64,000 nt of DNA, taken from the NCBI GenBank assembly GCA_003254905.1, contig QANU01013978.1, positions 218,815 through 282,814 of the forward strand, given 5' to 3'. Position 1 is the stretch's first letter. Every line of letters starts with the position of its first letter. This document shows, in pieces, positions 1 to 11,955 of this stretch. The notes beneath the pieces were generated by a model that was not told the DNA's origin, made no database searches, and saw nothing but the letters and a program-made list of their open reading frames with translations. The stretch comes from Nissolia schottii. Its lineage: Eukaryota; Streptophyta; Magnoliopsida; Fabales; Fabaceae. Both the position numbers and the translations under genes were made by a program.

Positions 1-1830
1 TTAAAAAAAAAAAAAAAGAATTTAATAAGTGTTTTATATGAATTGATAGCCTTTTATGAAATATTATGAAATTTTCATTAACAAGTCTAAAATTGATCAT
101 TTTATATATACTTTTGAAATTTTGATAATTAATATGATATTTGTGTATTATACAAAATTATTTTAATATAAGTGTTTAATAAATTTGAACATGTAAAATT
201 GAGTGGTATTTTTTTAAACGATGTGAGAATAATTTTGAATAAAATATATTCAATTTATAGAGTTTTTCTTTATGAAAAATTAAATATTATTTATTTTATT
301 TGTTATAAAATGTTAAATTTTGAATTTGAAAATATTACGTTAGATAATATATTTTAAATTTTGGTTAGAAATTTTTTTACAAAACCTGCCGTTTAGTCCT
401 AGTTGTTTTACAACTCAGACAATTTTATCATCTTAAATTTATTCGGTCAATTTAGTTCATGTTATTTTTTAAATCATTCAAGTTAATCCATTTTAAAATT
501 TTTCAGTCAATTTAGTCTTTAAAAATTACTAAGATTAGACAAGGTCGATCTTTTATTCATCTCCTAAACTAAAACAACTAACTGAGAACATAATGAAGGG
601 ATGTGACACGTTAAAGGTCGATGTCACCTCCTGCACATGAGAAAAGATATCATTTTACACAAGTAAATAGGATATCCTTTAAGTAAAACGACATTGTTTC
701 ACATTCTATGTTCACAAAACATATGCATTCACGATGAAAAACAAACATACACTAATGAGAGTATGTTTGCAGAAGATCAAAATGTGATGTTTAAGTATTT
801 ACATAATAAAGTAGACAAATTTTCACTCAAATTAGTTAATTTAAAAGAAACATGGATTAAAATAATAATAATAATTTCTCATAGATCACGGTGGATTGTT
901 AGTGGCAAAGGAAGTTATGATCGAGACTCATACCTGTGTCACGCGTTGTCCGTGCACTTGGAGTTAGTTTAGTTTTATTTTATTTTTTCTCCCTGACGTT
1001 GTAAAGTTGATACTTAAATAGTTTATATTATTTTGAGATTATTTCTACGGGTGTTTGGAAATTTAGAAAACGTGATAAGTTATCATAGTATAAAATAGAA
1101 TTAGCTATTTTAAACTATATAAACGATAAAAATAAAATACTATTTGTACACCTTAAAAAAAGTCACATAACAATCATAAAAAGATATTATAAAATAAAAA
1201 TAATCATAAAATAGAGAAACGAATATTACCAAATACAAAAAATGAATAATATTAAACACGTACGTACACAGCCAGGCAAAAATATTCGGTGACAATGCTT
1301 ATTTATCTGTATTGTAGTAATACTAAACTCACACGTACACAGAGTAAAAAATGTTTGGTGACAATGTTTTTTGTTGTGTAATGTTTATTTATTTGTTTTG
1401 TAACATTTGTTCATCTGTTTGAGTGTATATTGGGTGACTATTTTCGAAATGTTTAAATAATGGAACAGTTAAAACAATAGTATACAAATATTGAACTACT
1501 TTGCAATTAAATTACGTTGGTTTTGTATCAAAAAAAAATTACGCGGGTTTGAAATAAATTTAATCAAATTTTTGAATTGTTGAAAGAAGATAAGAAAATT
1601 TAGAATTGGATAAAAGTTAAAACTAATTTTAAATTAGTTATTTATCACCAGTCCTTGGCTAAAATTTCTTCGAATAAAAACTTTGAATGATTTTGTTGAT
1701 TAATTAATAATTATTTAAAGTTGGTTTTCATTGTCATACTTATTTACTTTTTCAAAGTTTTCATGTTTAAGTAATAAAAATAGGATTTGACTATTTTTAC
1801 TTATATAATAACATATAATTAAATGATTGG
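1..1830. other. AT-rich intergenic DNA, no gene recognised
   Basis: Very AT-rich sequence with only short, low-complexity open frames that resemble nothing I know. The word gtcaatttagt occurs twice (about 447 and 508) in a stretch that looks like a worn dispersed repeat, but no ends can be defined. Confidence 0.6.
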
Positions 1831-1963
1831 ATGCTTACCCACGAAGAGGCACAACAATTCGGTTGCTCATTTCTTAGCTAAATTTGCTTGTAAATTTAAA
1901 TACTATTTCGATAGAGAATGTCCTCCCATTGTATCAATTCTAATCTCTATTGACTATATACTT
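1831..1963 (+). mobile_element. LINE RNase H-domain scrap
   Basis: A short open stretch reads NSVAHFLAKFACKF followed by a CPP-I motif and an aspartate. This matches the C-terminal end of the RNase H-like domain of plant L1 LINEs and their domesticated relatives, where an 'N-x-VAH-x-LAK' helix is followed by a W/C-PP-I motif. Nothing upstream continues into reverse transcriptase, so it is an isolated fragment. It was identified by motif recall only; a translated search would settle it. Confidence 0.4.
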
Positions 1964-3170
1964 GTTTACACACCATTGAATGAAATCAAAGTTTTCATGT
2001 AAAACAAAATACAATTAGATGATTGTGAGGCTTTTTTATATGTTTCCTTTTGAAAAAAAATGATTAATTTTGATTTACAATCAACATAAAAGAGTTAGCA
2101 TGTAACAGGAAGACATTGTAAAAAAATGTGAGGGGGGGTTGGAGTAAAAGATGGAGAATGGATAGTTGTTTTTTATGAGAATAAAATGAAAAAAAAATTG
2201 CTTGCAAAATAAATTTAGTGGAGAGGGTAAAAATGAAAAAAAAAAAAAAAAGAAATTTGGACACCAAATGGAATAGTTAAAGTGAGAAATTTCCTTTATT
2301 ACATGTGTAGATATTTGTTGATAAACTATTTTCTCTCTACACATGTACTAGCATCTTGACAGACACGTAAAGCCACATTTTTATTACATAAGTGTTAATT
2401 CAATTAATTAAATGATACATACTTTTTGTATTAACATAATTAAGAATTAATTTAATAATTAAATAATAAAAAGATGCTAATGGATAGGTTAGTAGTTATT
2501 ATTAAGATATAGTGGTTAGTAGGTTAAGTGGATAAAATATTTATATATATACATAAACAATAATAATGAACTTTAAAAAATATTTAAAAAAAGAGTTACT
2601 TTTGGTATCTATTTTATATATAATACACTAGTGGGGATGTAGGCACTTATAAATAATAGGTTAATAACAGTTTTGTATTTGTTAAAGTATTTTCTTTATA
2701 TTAGTGTAGAAAATGATGTTGGTTAATGGATTTTTTCCCCATAATAAAACATGAAAATTGGTTTATTCCTCAAATGAACTAATTTAAAAGTTATTCCCAA
2801 AATAAAATAATTTTCTTATAAAGGGAGTTGATTTAAATCGATTCTCGTTTAAGTTTTTTTTTTTTTAAGTAGGAGTCTATTGAAATCAACTCCTATGTAA
2901 ACATAATTACATCGGTTTAAACCGACTCCTTCACAATTCAACTTCGCGGCAGCATCCATGTTGCTCCAGTCGTTTGATTTGCACGCCAACGTGCCTTAAG
3001 GGAAGAAAATACAATGTCCCTAGAGGTTGACACCATGATGCAACAAATAAATAGTTTAAGGTTTGATTGTCTATATTATTTTGTAATTTCAATGTAACTT
3101 TATATAACTTTAGAGGTACTGGTGTCGGCTGCACCGTGTCACCATTATTTGACTTGATATTACCCCCAAA

Positions 3171-3833
3171 TCATGAACCACTCCCACCCAAAATTGGGTC
3201 AAATAAAAAATTATAGATCAGATGGAACTTATTTTGCTCACACATAATCTCACTAATGGTAAAGACTAAAACCAAATAATTCCTAATAATATTTGGATAA
3301 AGGGAGGGAGTAGTGTTATGTCCACCACTACCACAGTCATCATTACCATAGTAATCACCACTTAACACTAGATGAGAGACATCCCTGACAAGATATGCAA
3401 GACTCAGAGACGGTGCATGATAAACGATGAGAGGAGAGGAGGGATTGATGTTCGACACAAACGACAAACAAACATTGGAGGCACCAAAACTTGAGTGAAC
3501 ATCTTTAAGCTCAACAAGGAGCTTAATGGCACTGAGTACGTGGCTAAACCACTTTTACACATGAAACATGTGCCTAACATGATCGTCCTTCTTAATTTCA
3601 AATGAATGAAACTTTAGGACGTGGCCAACGCCAATGGGCATCCTATACAACACTCTCTTAACAATCCTACACTCCCCAAACTCTTCCACTATAATGGAAT
3701 GGAGTAGTGACAAAGTAACAATAGGGTATACAACCACCCAAGATTGTTGTGAGGAATAAAAATTAATTCCGTCTTCTTTCTTTTTTTCCTCACCATTATA
3801 AAACACTAACATCTCTACTAAGTCCTCACTCAT
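3171..3833 (-). pseudogene. MuDR-type transposase N-terminal fragment
   Basis: Reading leftwards from an ATG at 3833, the frame begins MSEDLVEMLVFYNGE, followed by GINF, an IIVEEFG helix, VLYRMPIGVG and DDHVRHMFHV. This is the layout of the N-terminal MuDR-type domain of plant Mutator transposases (YNG-x(n)-GI-F ... YR-P ... HVR-MF). The frame runs about 220 codons with one internal stop at 3555-3557 and then ends. The catalytic DDE core and SWIM zinc finger are absent within the element, so it cannot mobilise itself. Identification rests on motif order, not on a search. Confidence 0.5.
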
Positions 3834-4034
3834 ATTTCTTTTTTCTCTAACTCCCAAAAATCACCTTGGTACATGCTACAAATGAGCATGCACTCCTCTA
3901 TTTATAACTTTGAATACTTTATAAAATAGTCAATTTCAATAGACTCCTATAGAAGTCAATTGAAACTGACTCATATTAAAAAAAATGGAAGTTGATTTAA
4001 ATCTACTTTCAATTTTAAAAAAAAATTAAATGGA

Positions 4035-4052
4035 AGTCGATTTAAATCGACT
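4035..4052. repeat. 18-bp perfect palindrome in the MULE right arm
   Basis: AGTCGATTTAAATCGACT equals its own reverse complement. The left arm has the near copy gttgatttaaatcgat at about 2828-2843. Such words at matching depth in both arms could be transposase binding sites; that function is inferred. Confidence 0.7.
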
Positions 4053-4253
4053 CTCTTTATAGGAAAATTGGTTATTTTGGAAACAACTTTTAAATTGATT
4101 CATTTGAAAAATAACCTATTTTTTATGTTTTTTTTTTTGGAATTTCGCTAGATTAATGGTATAAATGTTATTAATTATTATTTATTAATTTATCATTATA
4201 TTAAAAATATAATTGTAGTTTTTAAAGTCTATGTGTCTATAAACAAAGACATC

Positions 4254-4298
4254 CTCTAAAGTAAAAAAATTTTAAAAGTAAAATTTTTTACTTTAGAG
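4254..4298. repeat. Near-perfect hairpin (about 19-bp stem)
   Basis: The arm ctctaaagtaaaaaaatttt (4254-4273) faces aaaattttttactttagag (4280-4298) across a six-base loop, with one unpaired A. Similar 'agtaaaat' words follow up to about 4430, so this may be the core of a worn foldback MITE. Confidence 0.6.
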
Positions 4299-4439
4299 AG
4301 TAAAATGAATGTTTAAACTGTTTTTACATTTAGATCATTAAAGTGAATAGTAAAATGTATCTCTACTCTAATAATTTAATGATAAAAACGCTCATTTTAT
4401 CTTTTAAAATAAAATTCTCATTTTAGACCATCTTTGCTC

Positions 4440-6818
4440 GATAAAGTTGGTATAGACCATGTTTTGTTTGATTCTGTGAAAAAAGTTCTGTAAATTTTAA
4501 AGTGTTAATTTAAACATGTTTAAGGTTAAATTAGGGATAATAAAATATGACCATGAGAGCGGTTTGAAAAGCCCAATGACTTTATATAGGTAATAGATAA
4601 GTGTAAATATATCATTACATGATTAAAAGTGATTTATTCACTATCACATTGCTTTAAAAGTTTTATATATAGTAAGAATTGTATTATTTATATTATTTTT
4701 TACGGGATAACATCTCAACTCATATTTAATTTATTATTAGATGAAATCTTACTAATAAGATGTGAGCTTTAATTGAAGATCTTAAGCGAGATGGGAATTA
4801 AAATGATGTTTAATAAAAAATAAGTATACTTAATATTTTTCATATAGCAACATGTAATTAAAGAATCGTGTAAAACTTTAGTGCATCGTCACACGAAAGA
4901 GTGTGGACTTGCGGAAATACATGTTGCAATTTCATTTTTGAACAATGATAGATTAGCTTCCTTATTCTGATTGATACGGATGGATTAATTAGTTTATTTA
5001 AGGGATCAACTTATAAAGTGTTTCCTATTCATTGGTTACCCTGCTTTCAACGGCTACTCGTTAAGACAGACAACCAAGATCTTGCAAAAGCTCTTCAATT
5101 GGGTATGGATTTTCTGCATTGTAATTTTTCTCGTATCATAATCAGATATCACGGGTGGAATAAATTAGTAATCCTATTGATTTATTATGTATTTAAAATT
5201 TTATTCAACTGTCACAATCTTTAAATATAAAAAAGGAACAACAGCGGTGACAGTGGTGATGGTGGTGGCAACAATGTTGACGGTAATAATGGTGACAACA
5301 ACAATAATAATGGTGATAGGGTCAGAAGATGAGAGTTTGTCTCTCGCCTTATTGCCATTTTTAGTAACAAATGATAAATTATGAGGATTCAGCAAGACTT
5401 CTAAAAAAAAACAATTGCATGCATAAAAGCCTTTTTTTTGTAATAACGTATAAAGGCTAATTCAATTTTTTTTGTCACGTACAAACTAAATTCAAAATTG
5501 ACAACAAATGTAGAGACCAAAATTATATTTTAACCTAATACAATTATCTTTTGTTTTTTTTCATAGCCTATCCTTCCACTAACTATATATACTTTGGAAA
5601 CAAGATGTTAGGTAAGGTTATTAATACTCCATTTTGTCTATCCACACTTCTTCATAGTTGGTTTTAATTTGTATTTACTTAATTATCCTCAAGAGATTTG
5701 CTAACTTTTTTCATTTACATTTTCTAAAATACTATATATTTCAATTTTATGTTAATTATAAAGGATCATTAATTTGAGTTTTAAGAAAAAAAATATTTTT
5801 AAATTAAATATACGAATAAAAGCTGTTTATAACAGAGTCAAAAGCAGAATCAATGTTAGACCAACACACAGCTTTTTAGTTCATAACGAACAATTTGGTT
5901 TTCTTTTGGCCAAACCCTTCTTGATTATCGGTAGATACCACACGACAAAGTCCCGATTTGTGGTCTTTCTATCTCATGGAGCCAACATAACAGAAAATCA
6001 GATGAAACAATGGCAGGCTGTCGGCAATTTGCAGTGATTAATAGTTAGGAAGTGGCCCAATTGCTGTAACGAAAGTTTGTACCTCTCACATGGCCAGATT
6101 GCGTTGTCTCCTCTAGTTTCAACTTTCTTCCTCACATGCTAATATCACATTTGATAAATTTATGTGTGGCCATGACACGTGTCAATAATAGTAGTCTTTT
6201 TAAAGTTGACGATTTATTATTTATAATTAAAATATTATTTATTGTATGATTTAAAATATATTAAACATGATAATAAAATCATTACAAGAATGTCCCTGTC
6301 AACCTTTTTTTTCTCCATCCCTATTCTCTTCTCCTGCTTTGTTATAACATGTGCCCATCTACGCGCTTTGAAGACAATGCAGTCATCCATCGTGCGCATT
6401 CATGATTCATGATTAATGTGAGCTATTGCTACATGCGTATAGATAGCAGTTATTAGGCTAAAATATATTATTTCTAGTTAATTTAGTTTTTAAAATACTT
6501 TTTAAATATGCTTTTTTGTTTAAATTAAATTTTGTCATCAGCACTTGTCTCTCTTACCAATTTTCCAAGCATTTCTTTGGCCGAAGGGAACGCCCCGTCC
6601 TAGTTGAGTTAGAGGTATATTTTTGTACTATTCGAGTTGTTAAAAATATTTACAAATCACTCCTTAATAAAATAAATTAAGAGTCGAATCCAGATTAAAA
6701 TTGTATATATGTAAAAAATAAAAAATAAAAACTGACCAAGCGAACTTTATTGACATATTTATCAAGCATTTTTAAGTCACATACATTTCACAAACTACGA
6801 ATTAATGACAATCAATCA
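4440..6818. other. AT-rich intergenic DNA, no gene recognised
   Basis: Nothing with coding character is seen. A degenerate GTG/ACA trinucleotide tract lies at about 5238-5325 and makes open frames in several phases, which is a simple-sequence effect. The frame at 5774-6037 has no recognisable domain. Confidence 0.5.
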
Positions 6819-6820
6819 TC

Positions 6821-6962
6821 TCAATTGAATTTTTCAATTGATAAAGTCATTTATGATTTTTTATTATTAATTATTTTATTGTTTATGTCATATATAAGTC
6901 TCACAATCTCAATTAGCAATAAAACATCACATGATTTTGTCAATTGAAAAATTCAATTGAAA
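6821..6962. mobile_element. Small MITE-like foldback (about 142 bp)
   Basis: The left arm begins tcaattgaatttttcaattg and continues ataaagtcat. The right end reads as the inverse (tttgtcaattgaaaaattca, then attga). The arms therefore pair over about 25-30 bases, and each arm itself contains two CAATTG palindromes. The size and AT-rich centre fit a MITE. No convincing target duplication was found, so the superfamily is open. Confidence 0.55.
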
Positions 6963-7249
6963 TTACATATTCATGTAAATAATATAGTTTTTTTTTTCCT
7001 CGTTAATTTGTGGTTCCAATTCGATGACGTTAGATAATTGATTGTAGTTTGTGGACCGGACCTCATGGGCCGCTTAGATATCAACCAATATGGCTACATT
7101 ACATATGTATTGGGCTGTGAAGTAAGGGGTCTCTCAAGCCTTCAGTTTTTGGAACACTCTCCAGCCTATTTAGATGAAGAGTCTGGGGTTCCACCAAAAA
7201 TATTGAAAAGTCTGGGGCGACCTAAAAAACAATGACGTATTTGCTTCTA

Positions 7250-7655
7250 TTTACGCTTGGCTTAGACAAGAAGAGAAAGGAAGAGAAAACGAGAGGGAAA
7301 AAAAATAGAATGAAAGAAAAATAAAGAGAAGAATTTTCTTTCTTTATTTGGTTTGATAGAAAAGTGAGAGGAAAAAACAATGTAATAATGTCTAAATTAT
7401 ATTTTTTATAATTCTTTTATAATAGAAAAAAAATGATATAAGGTTAAAATTGTAAATTGTATGATCAAAACATACTCTCTTCATTTTCTTTTCATCTTTG
7501 AGGAGGAATTTTTTTTTATGAGATCCACATAAAATTTTCTTTCCCCCTATTTTCTCTTGTTATCTAAGCCAAAAAAAAAAGCCAAAATTTTTATACATTT
7601 TCTCTCCCTCCAATTTTTTTTTCTTCTTATTTTCTCTTAAACCAAGTAAAGGGTT
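7250..7655. mobile_element. MITE-like imperfect foldback with purine/pyrimidine arms
   Basis: The left end reads gcttggcttagacaagaag and runs into an A/G-rich tract. The right end is pyrimidine-rich and closes with cttaaaccaagtaaag, which is the approximate reverse complement. A second similar word (ttatctaagccaaaaa) lies at about 7560. The centre is AT-rich. The overall form resembles the common plant MITE with 'ttggcttaagagaaaa' arms. Ends are approximate. Confidence 0.4.
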
Positions 7656-8392
7656 AGGGTCTCTCCCTCTATTTTTGAGATGATGAAGATTTGTGCACGT
7701 TTGTTTTATTAGGCATAACTAGAATTTGTACCAGCGCAGATGCACGAACTGTAACAATAAATATATTTATTTATCTATCTATTTATCTCTTTGTGTCTCT
7801 CTATATGTACGTATGTATGTACACACCCAACACATATATTAGGGAACGGTGCTTCATTAACTCTAAAAAGGTTGACAAACACCCTTAAAATTGTATTTTT
7901 TTATTGTATACAATAAAGATATTCTTTTTATTCACTCCAAAAAATTTTGTTTATGCTAAGAATAAAATAAAATGTTTGTTGCATCCAATGACACAATTTT
8001 ATTACATTTTTTTTGTTTTTAACCTCACTCTTTTATTTTAATTGTTTCTTTCTAAATCGGAAGAAGAAAAGAAACATGTTATTTCTCAGCTCATTCCTTT
8101 TCCACATAATTGTGTGTAGTTGAAAAAATCATAACTTGTATTGTATAATTACTTTATCTAGTTTTTAAAGATCAATCTTGTGTTAAATTGAAATACAATT
8201 CTAAATATATTTTTTAAAATTATGGATTTTACATGTTATGATAACTCTTCAATGAGAGTTATATTTAGTTGTCCTTTCATATCTCTTTTAGACTAACTCA
8301 TGTATTTTTTAGGCATTTTAGCATCATATTCTTGAATAAATTGGTTTCTCTTTAGGCTTAGCAAAAATCATGCATTTTAGGCATCCATTGTA
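7656..8392. other. Intergenic DNA, no gene recognised
   Basis: Contains a short TATC/TATT simple repeat at about 7765-7800 and a GTAT tract near 7808-7820. Otherwise AT-rich and featureless. Confidence 0.5.
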
Positions 8393-9262
8393 GGCTTGTA
8401 CATGGTTTTTCAGGTCTCGAAATCCTTGAGAGAAGTATGGAGCGTTTGGTCGCTAAAGTTCCATGTTCAAAAGTCTACTCGGAGAGGTTGGAGACCGAAC
8501 GCTGTATCTGGTGCTCGATCACTAGAATTTTAGTAGAGGTCAGCGCTTGAGCGCTAGGATAACAATGTTTCAAGGTTAGAAGCGGAATTAGACGTGAAAT
8601 CAAAACGCGTGTCAACACTTTTTCTAATTTCTATGCAACATACTCGAGCGCCAAGATGGTATCTATGCAAGCTCGACACAGAATTCGACGCAGAATCAAC
8701 ACACTTTCTGACTTGGAGCTGAGGCTATAAAAGGGGACGAGAAGAACAGAGGGAAATCATCATCTAGAGTTAGAAATCACTGAGAATATAGTTTTAGGAG
8801 AGAATTTGAGAGTTACGAAGGTGATTAAGGAGCATTATCATTCCTTATTTTACCATTCTGATGTATTATTCTTTTCTCTCTCTTTATCATCTTATGTTGT
8901 TTTCTAATTTAATGATGAACTAATCCCTTTTAGGTTAGGGTCTTTATGTAGCTTATATTGATTATCTAATTTTAATTTGAGATTATTCAGTATTTGTTTG
9001 CTTGTCATTTAAGTTGATTCATTTATGCTTAATGCTTTGGTTGCCTGATCATCAATCATATGAACCCGAGTCGTATATGCAATTTGAGAAAAAGAGTACA
9101 AGAGTGCAAGTGAGGAATTAACTACATGCTAGCTATAATTAGAGATAATTTCTGCGGATTGTGCAATCTTGTTAGAGAAATCATAAAACGTTAATGCTTT
9201 GATATAGCTTGTTCATGCTAAGAGATTAGGTGATCGGTTGGGTTGAAAGAAAGTCACTAACT
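8393..9262 (+). mobile_element. LTR-like fossil, probably gypsy class
   Basis: This block is less AT-rich than its surroundings. It contains a TATA-like ctataaaaggggacgag near 8726, followed by a leader-like stretch with 'atgaactaatccctt' wording typical of the transcribed part of plant gypsy LTRs (Athila/Tat style). No open gag or pol follows. It looks like a lone, broken LTR piece. Assignment is by general resemblance only. Confidence 0.35.
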
Positions 9263-11052
9263 TGTAACAACCCAAAAATCGTTACCAACATAAAAGACTA
9301 GTTCTCTTACGAAAGCCTCTTAGGAACGCTTTTCATAAAAACATGCATTTTAACTTCAATTAAAAACAAATAAAAACTTTCTTTTATGAATAAACATAAA
9401 CTTTTTACAATAAATACAACTGTACATGTAAAATATGCGACTGATTCGAAGATCCTGCTTGCATATAATTGGAGCACTCTAGACACTAACTCCATTGCAA
9501 ATTTAAAATAAAATCTAACATATCCAATGGATAGCTTCACCTTAAAGTGACTGCTGACTTTAGAATCCTTATGTTACTGCAACTAATCATGATCTCCATG
9601 CACTACTGCTTCTACATCTTAACCTACAACTAGAGGGGAGGTTGAGGGGTAAGAACTTTGGGGAGAGCCTCAGTGAGCGAACGATCACCAACGGCACCCA
9701 CGAGATGTTTCAAAACATGGACATACAAATACAATACATAATAATACTATACATACAAAAATATCATCATCATCATCATCATCATTGTCATAATAATAAC
9801 AATAACAATAATAGTAAAAAAAATAACAATAATAAAAAAAAGCTTTCATAATTTTTTTTTAAAACCAATAATAGTAGGGAGATATCTAGATAGATGAATC
9901 CTTAGCATTACGACCTCATTTATAACGCACTACTTAAGTACCTAGGCCACGATAGCTAGGATACACTACCCAAGTCCATAGATTCCCAATAGTTAGTTCA
10001 ACGCTCTACCCAAGCACCTAGGTCACGATAGTTGGGATACGCCACTCGAGTCCATAGATTACTGAAACTTAGTTTCTAATTTTGACTACAATGGTACCAA
10101 GGGTTAATGTAGGCTGTTACTGACTTACAGTTCTATCATAGAGATAACTTCCTCAAAAACATTTCTAAAATAACATAAACACGATAACTGAAAAGCTAAA
10201 ATAACTGCTAACTGATAATTGAAATAACTGAAATAACTACCGTTTGAAATCCATGAACATACACATACAACATGATGATATTTATGCAATTAAAACAATG
10301 GTCCCGCGACTTTTCTAAAAAGCCTTCCATGATTTCTAAAATAATTTTTATAAGTTCTAAAATATTTTTGTAAACAATGTCATAAACAATTATAAAGATA
10401 AATATAATTTTAGTAAATAAAATAAACACATTTCTATAAAAGATTTCAATAAAATAATTCCATAAGTGATTTCCTGAAATAAATCCTTATTTTCTAAAAA
10501 AAATGGTTTTTCATAAAACAAATCCTTATTTTTATAAAAACATGAAAAATATTAAAACTAAATCATGCTTATAAAATATGAACATAAAATAATGACTAAA
10601 ATAGACCATAAGCAACCCACTCACCTGAAGTCGTTGAAGACTGATCGTCATCCTTCGCGAGCTTTGTAGGAAGTTGAATGACACCGTTGACTTACTCGGA
10701 ACATTCTAATGACATGACGCTAACACCCTATGTGGAGACACTGCTTCCCCGTGAACAAAAATATTAACTAGAGCTTAAGAGAAAGTTTGCACCCAAAGCA
10801 CAACCATTCAGAACTCTCTAACTGAATTAGCAAGTAAAAACAATCAGGGGAGCTCAAGACCCTCTCTAGGTACTCTAACTGATGTGAGACTTCTCTTCTG
10901 TGCACTGCAGTACACTGGGATCGCTACAGCGGTCATCTATTTCTCTTTTTTTCCCCTCTAATTCTACGAGTCACTACAACGATGACTCACTCCGAATTAC
11001 TTTAAACACTTTATCCTATAGTTTAAGGTCACTAAATTTACGGGTCATCACA
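9263..11052 (+). mobile_element. LTR-like block (TGTAACAACCC ... GTCATCACA), probably a solo gypsy LTR
   Basis: The block opens TGTAACAACCC and closes GGGTCATCACA, so the ends are TG...CA and loosely mirror each other, as in several plant gypsy LTRs. Inside are a (CATCAT)n/(AATAAC)n simple repeat at 9763-9830 and two copies, 76 bp apart, of a roughly 52-bp unit (9932-10060) holding cacgatag and gtccatagatt. No coding region is present. No matching 5-bp flank was found, so the boundaries are tentative. Confidence 0.45.
9932..10060. repeat. Two-copy tandem repeat inside LTR-like block
   Basis: Unit 1 starts at 9932 and unit 2 at 10008. Both contain aag-acctagg-cacgatag, then a ggatac word, and end gtccatagatt. 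They differ at several positions, so the duplication is old. Confidence 0.7.
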
Positions 11053-11055
11053 ATA

Positions 11056-11955
11056 TCAAGTTTTATTGGTCAAATGACCAAGTCTTGAATGCCAAACAAA
11101 ATGAGAGGTTTTGGCAGAGTTATTACAATCAACTACATTATTATAACCATGCAATTGAGAATTTACTGAAACAATAAATGAACTAGTCTTGAGAGCAGGG
11201 AGTTTGAAGAGTCTCCCAAGCTTCTCACATTGTCCAATCATCCTCGAATCCTGGTGTTCCTGTATGAAAACAGAACCAACAGTGAATGTGAGAGACACAT
11301 TGGATGTCTCCAAAAGGGGATTGATAGAAATCAAATTGTAGCTAAACGTAGGGATGTAAAACACATTCAACAAAGTTAAATCAGGGGAAAGAGCTACATA
11401 ACCAATTCCTAATACAAGAATCCGTGATTGATTAGGCAAGGAAACAAAGGAATTTTGTAAGTTCTTAAAATCATGAAAAGAAGGCAAGGAATGACATATA
11501 TGATGAGTTGCTCCAGAATCAATTATCCAACAACCCTTTATAGAGACACCAGATGATAAGGCACAGAGAGATATACATACATGCAACCATGTGTGATGTT
11601 GAAGCTTGCTTACGAGGATTAGAAGTAGGAGGAGTAAGCTTCTGATCCGCCTTGATTCACAGAAACTTGGAGAAGAGGTCTTGGATTCTTTAGATTCCTT
11701 CTTCTTCTTCTTCTTCTTCTTCTTCTTCTTCTTCTTGTAATGCGGCAGATAACCAATGGTTTTGTAGCAACGATCCACCGTGTGGCACAAGCAACAGCAA
11801 TTAGTGCACTTAGGACGATCCTTGTCCTTATCAGAATTAGTTGCAGACAACAAAAGCCATTGCGTCAGCAGAGGTGGGATCAGAAGCTCTTTTCTTATAA
11901 CATTCTTCTTCCACATTAAACTCTTGTATGCAATTTTTCCTTTTCCAATTCCCAT
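11056..11955 (-). mobile_element. Copia gag-protease fossil fragment
   Basis: The minus-strand frame contains a CCHC-like knuckle region (CTNCC...HTVDRCYKTIGY), then the aspartic protease motif WIIDSGATHHIC and, near its end, the GAG-pre-integrase motif VWHSRLGHLTNKT. This is the order found in Ty1-copia polyproteins. Integrase, reverse transcriptase and LTRs are not seen next to it, so it is a broken remnant. A (CTT)n microsatellite at about 11697-11737 sits between knuckle and protease and would encode a lysine run, a later expansion. Confidence 0.75.

Larger units (their letters stand above)
2730..4150 (-). mobile_element. Mutator-like element (MULE), decayed, with long inverted repeats
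   Basis: Two long inverted arms face each other at about 2749-2900 and 3925-4131. The left arm words cctcaaatgaactaatttaa and gttgatttaaatcgat reappear reverse-complemented in the right arm, and both arms carry an 'aggagtctattgaaat' word further in. The candidate target duplication is 9 bp with one mismatch: ggttaatgg at 2721-2729 and gattaatgg at 4151-4159. MULEs normally make 8-11 bp duplications. The interior carries a MuDR-type protein start on the minus strand. The outermost 15 bp of the arms match poorly, so the exact ends are uncertain. Confidence 0.6.

Noticed and set aside
5187-5384. Open frames on both strands over 5.2-5.4 kb
   Set aside because: They are explained by a degenerate GTG/ACA trinucleotide repeat that is open in several phases.
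7038-7235. 65-codon open frame with a GRPKKQ end
   Set aside because: Too short, no matching neighbouring exons, and no domain known to me.
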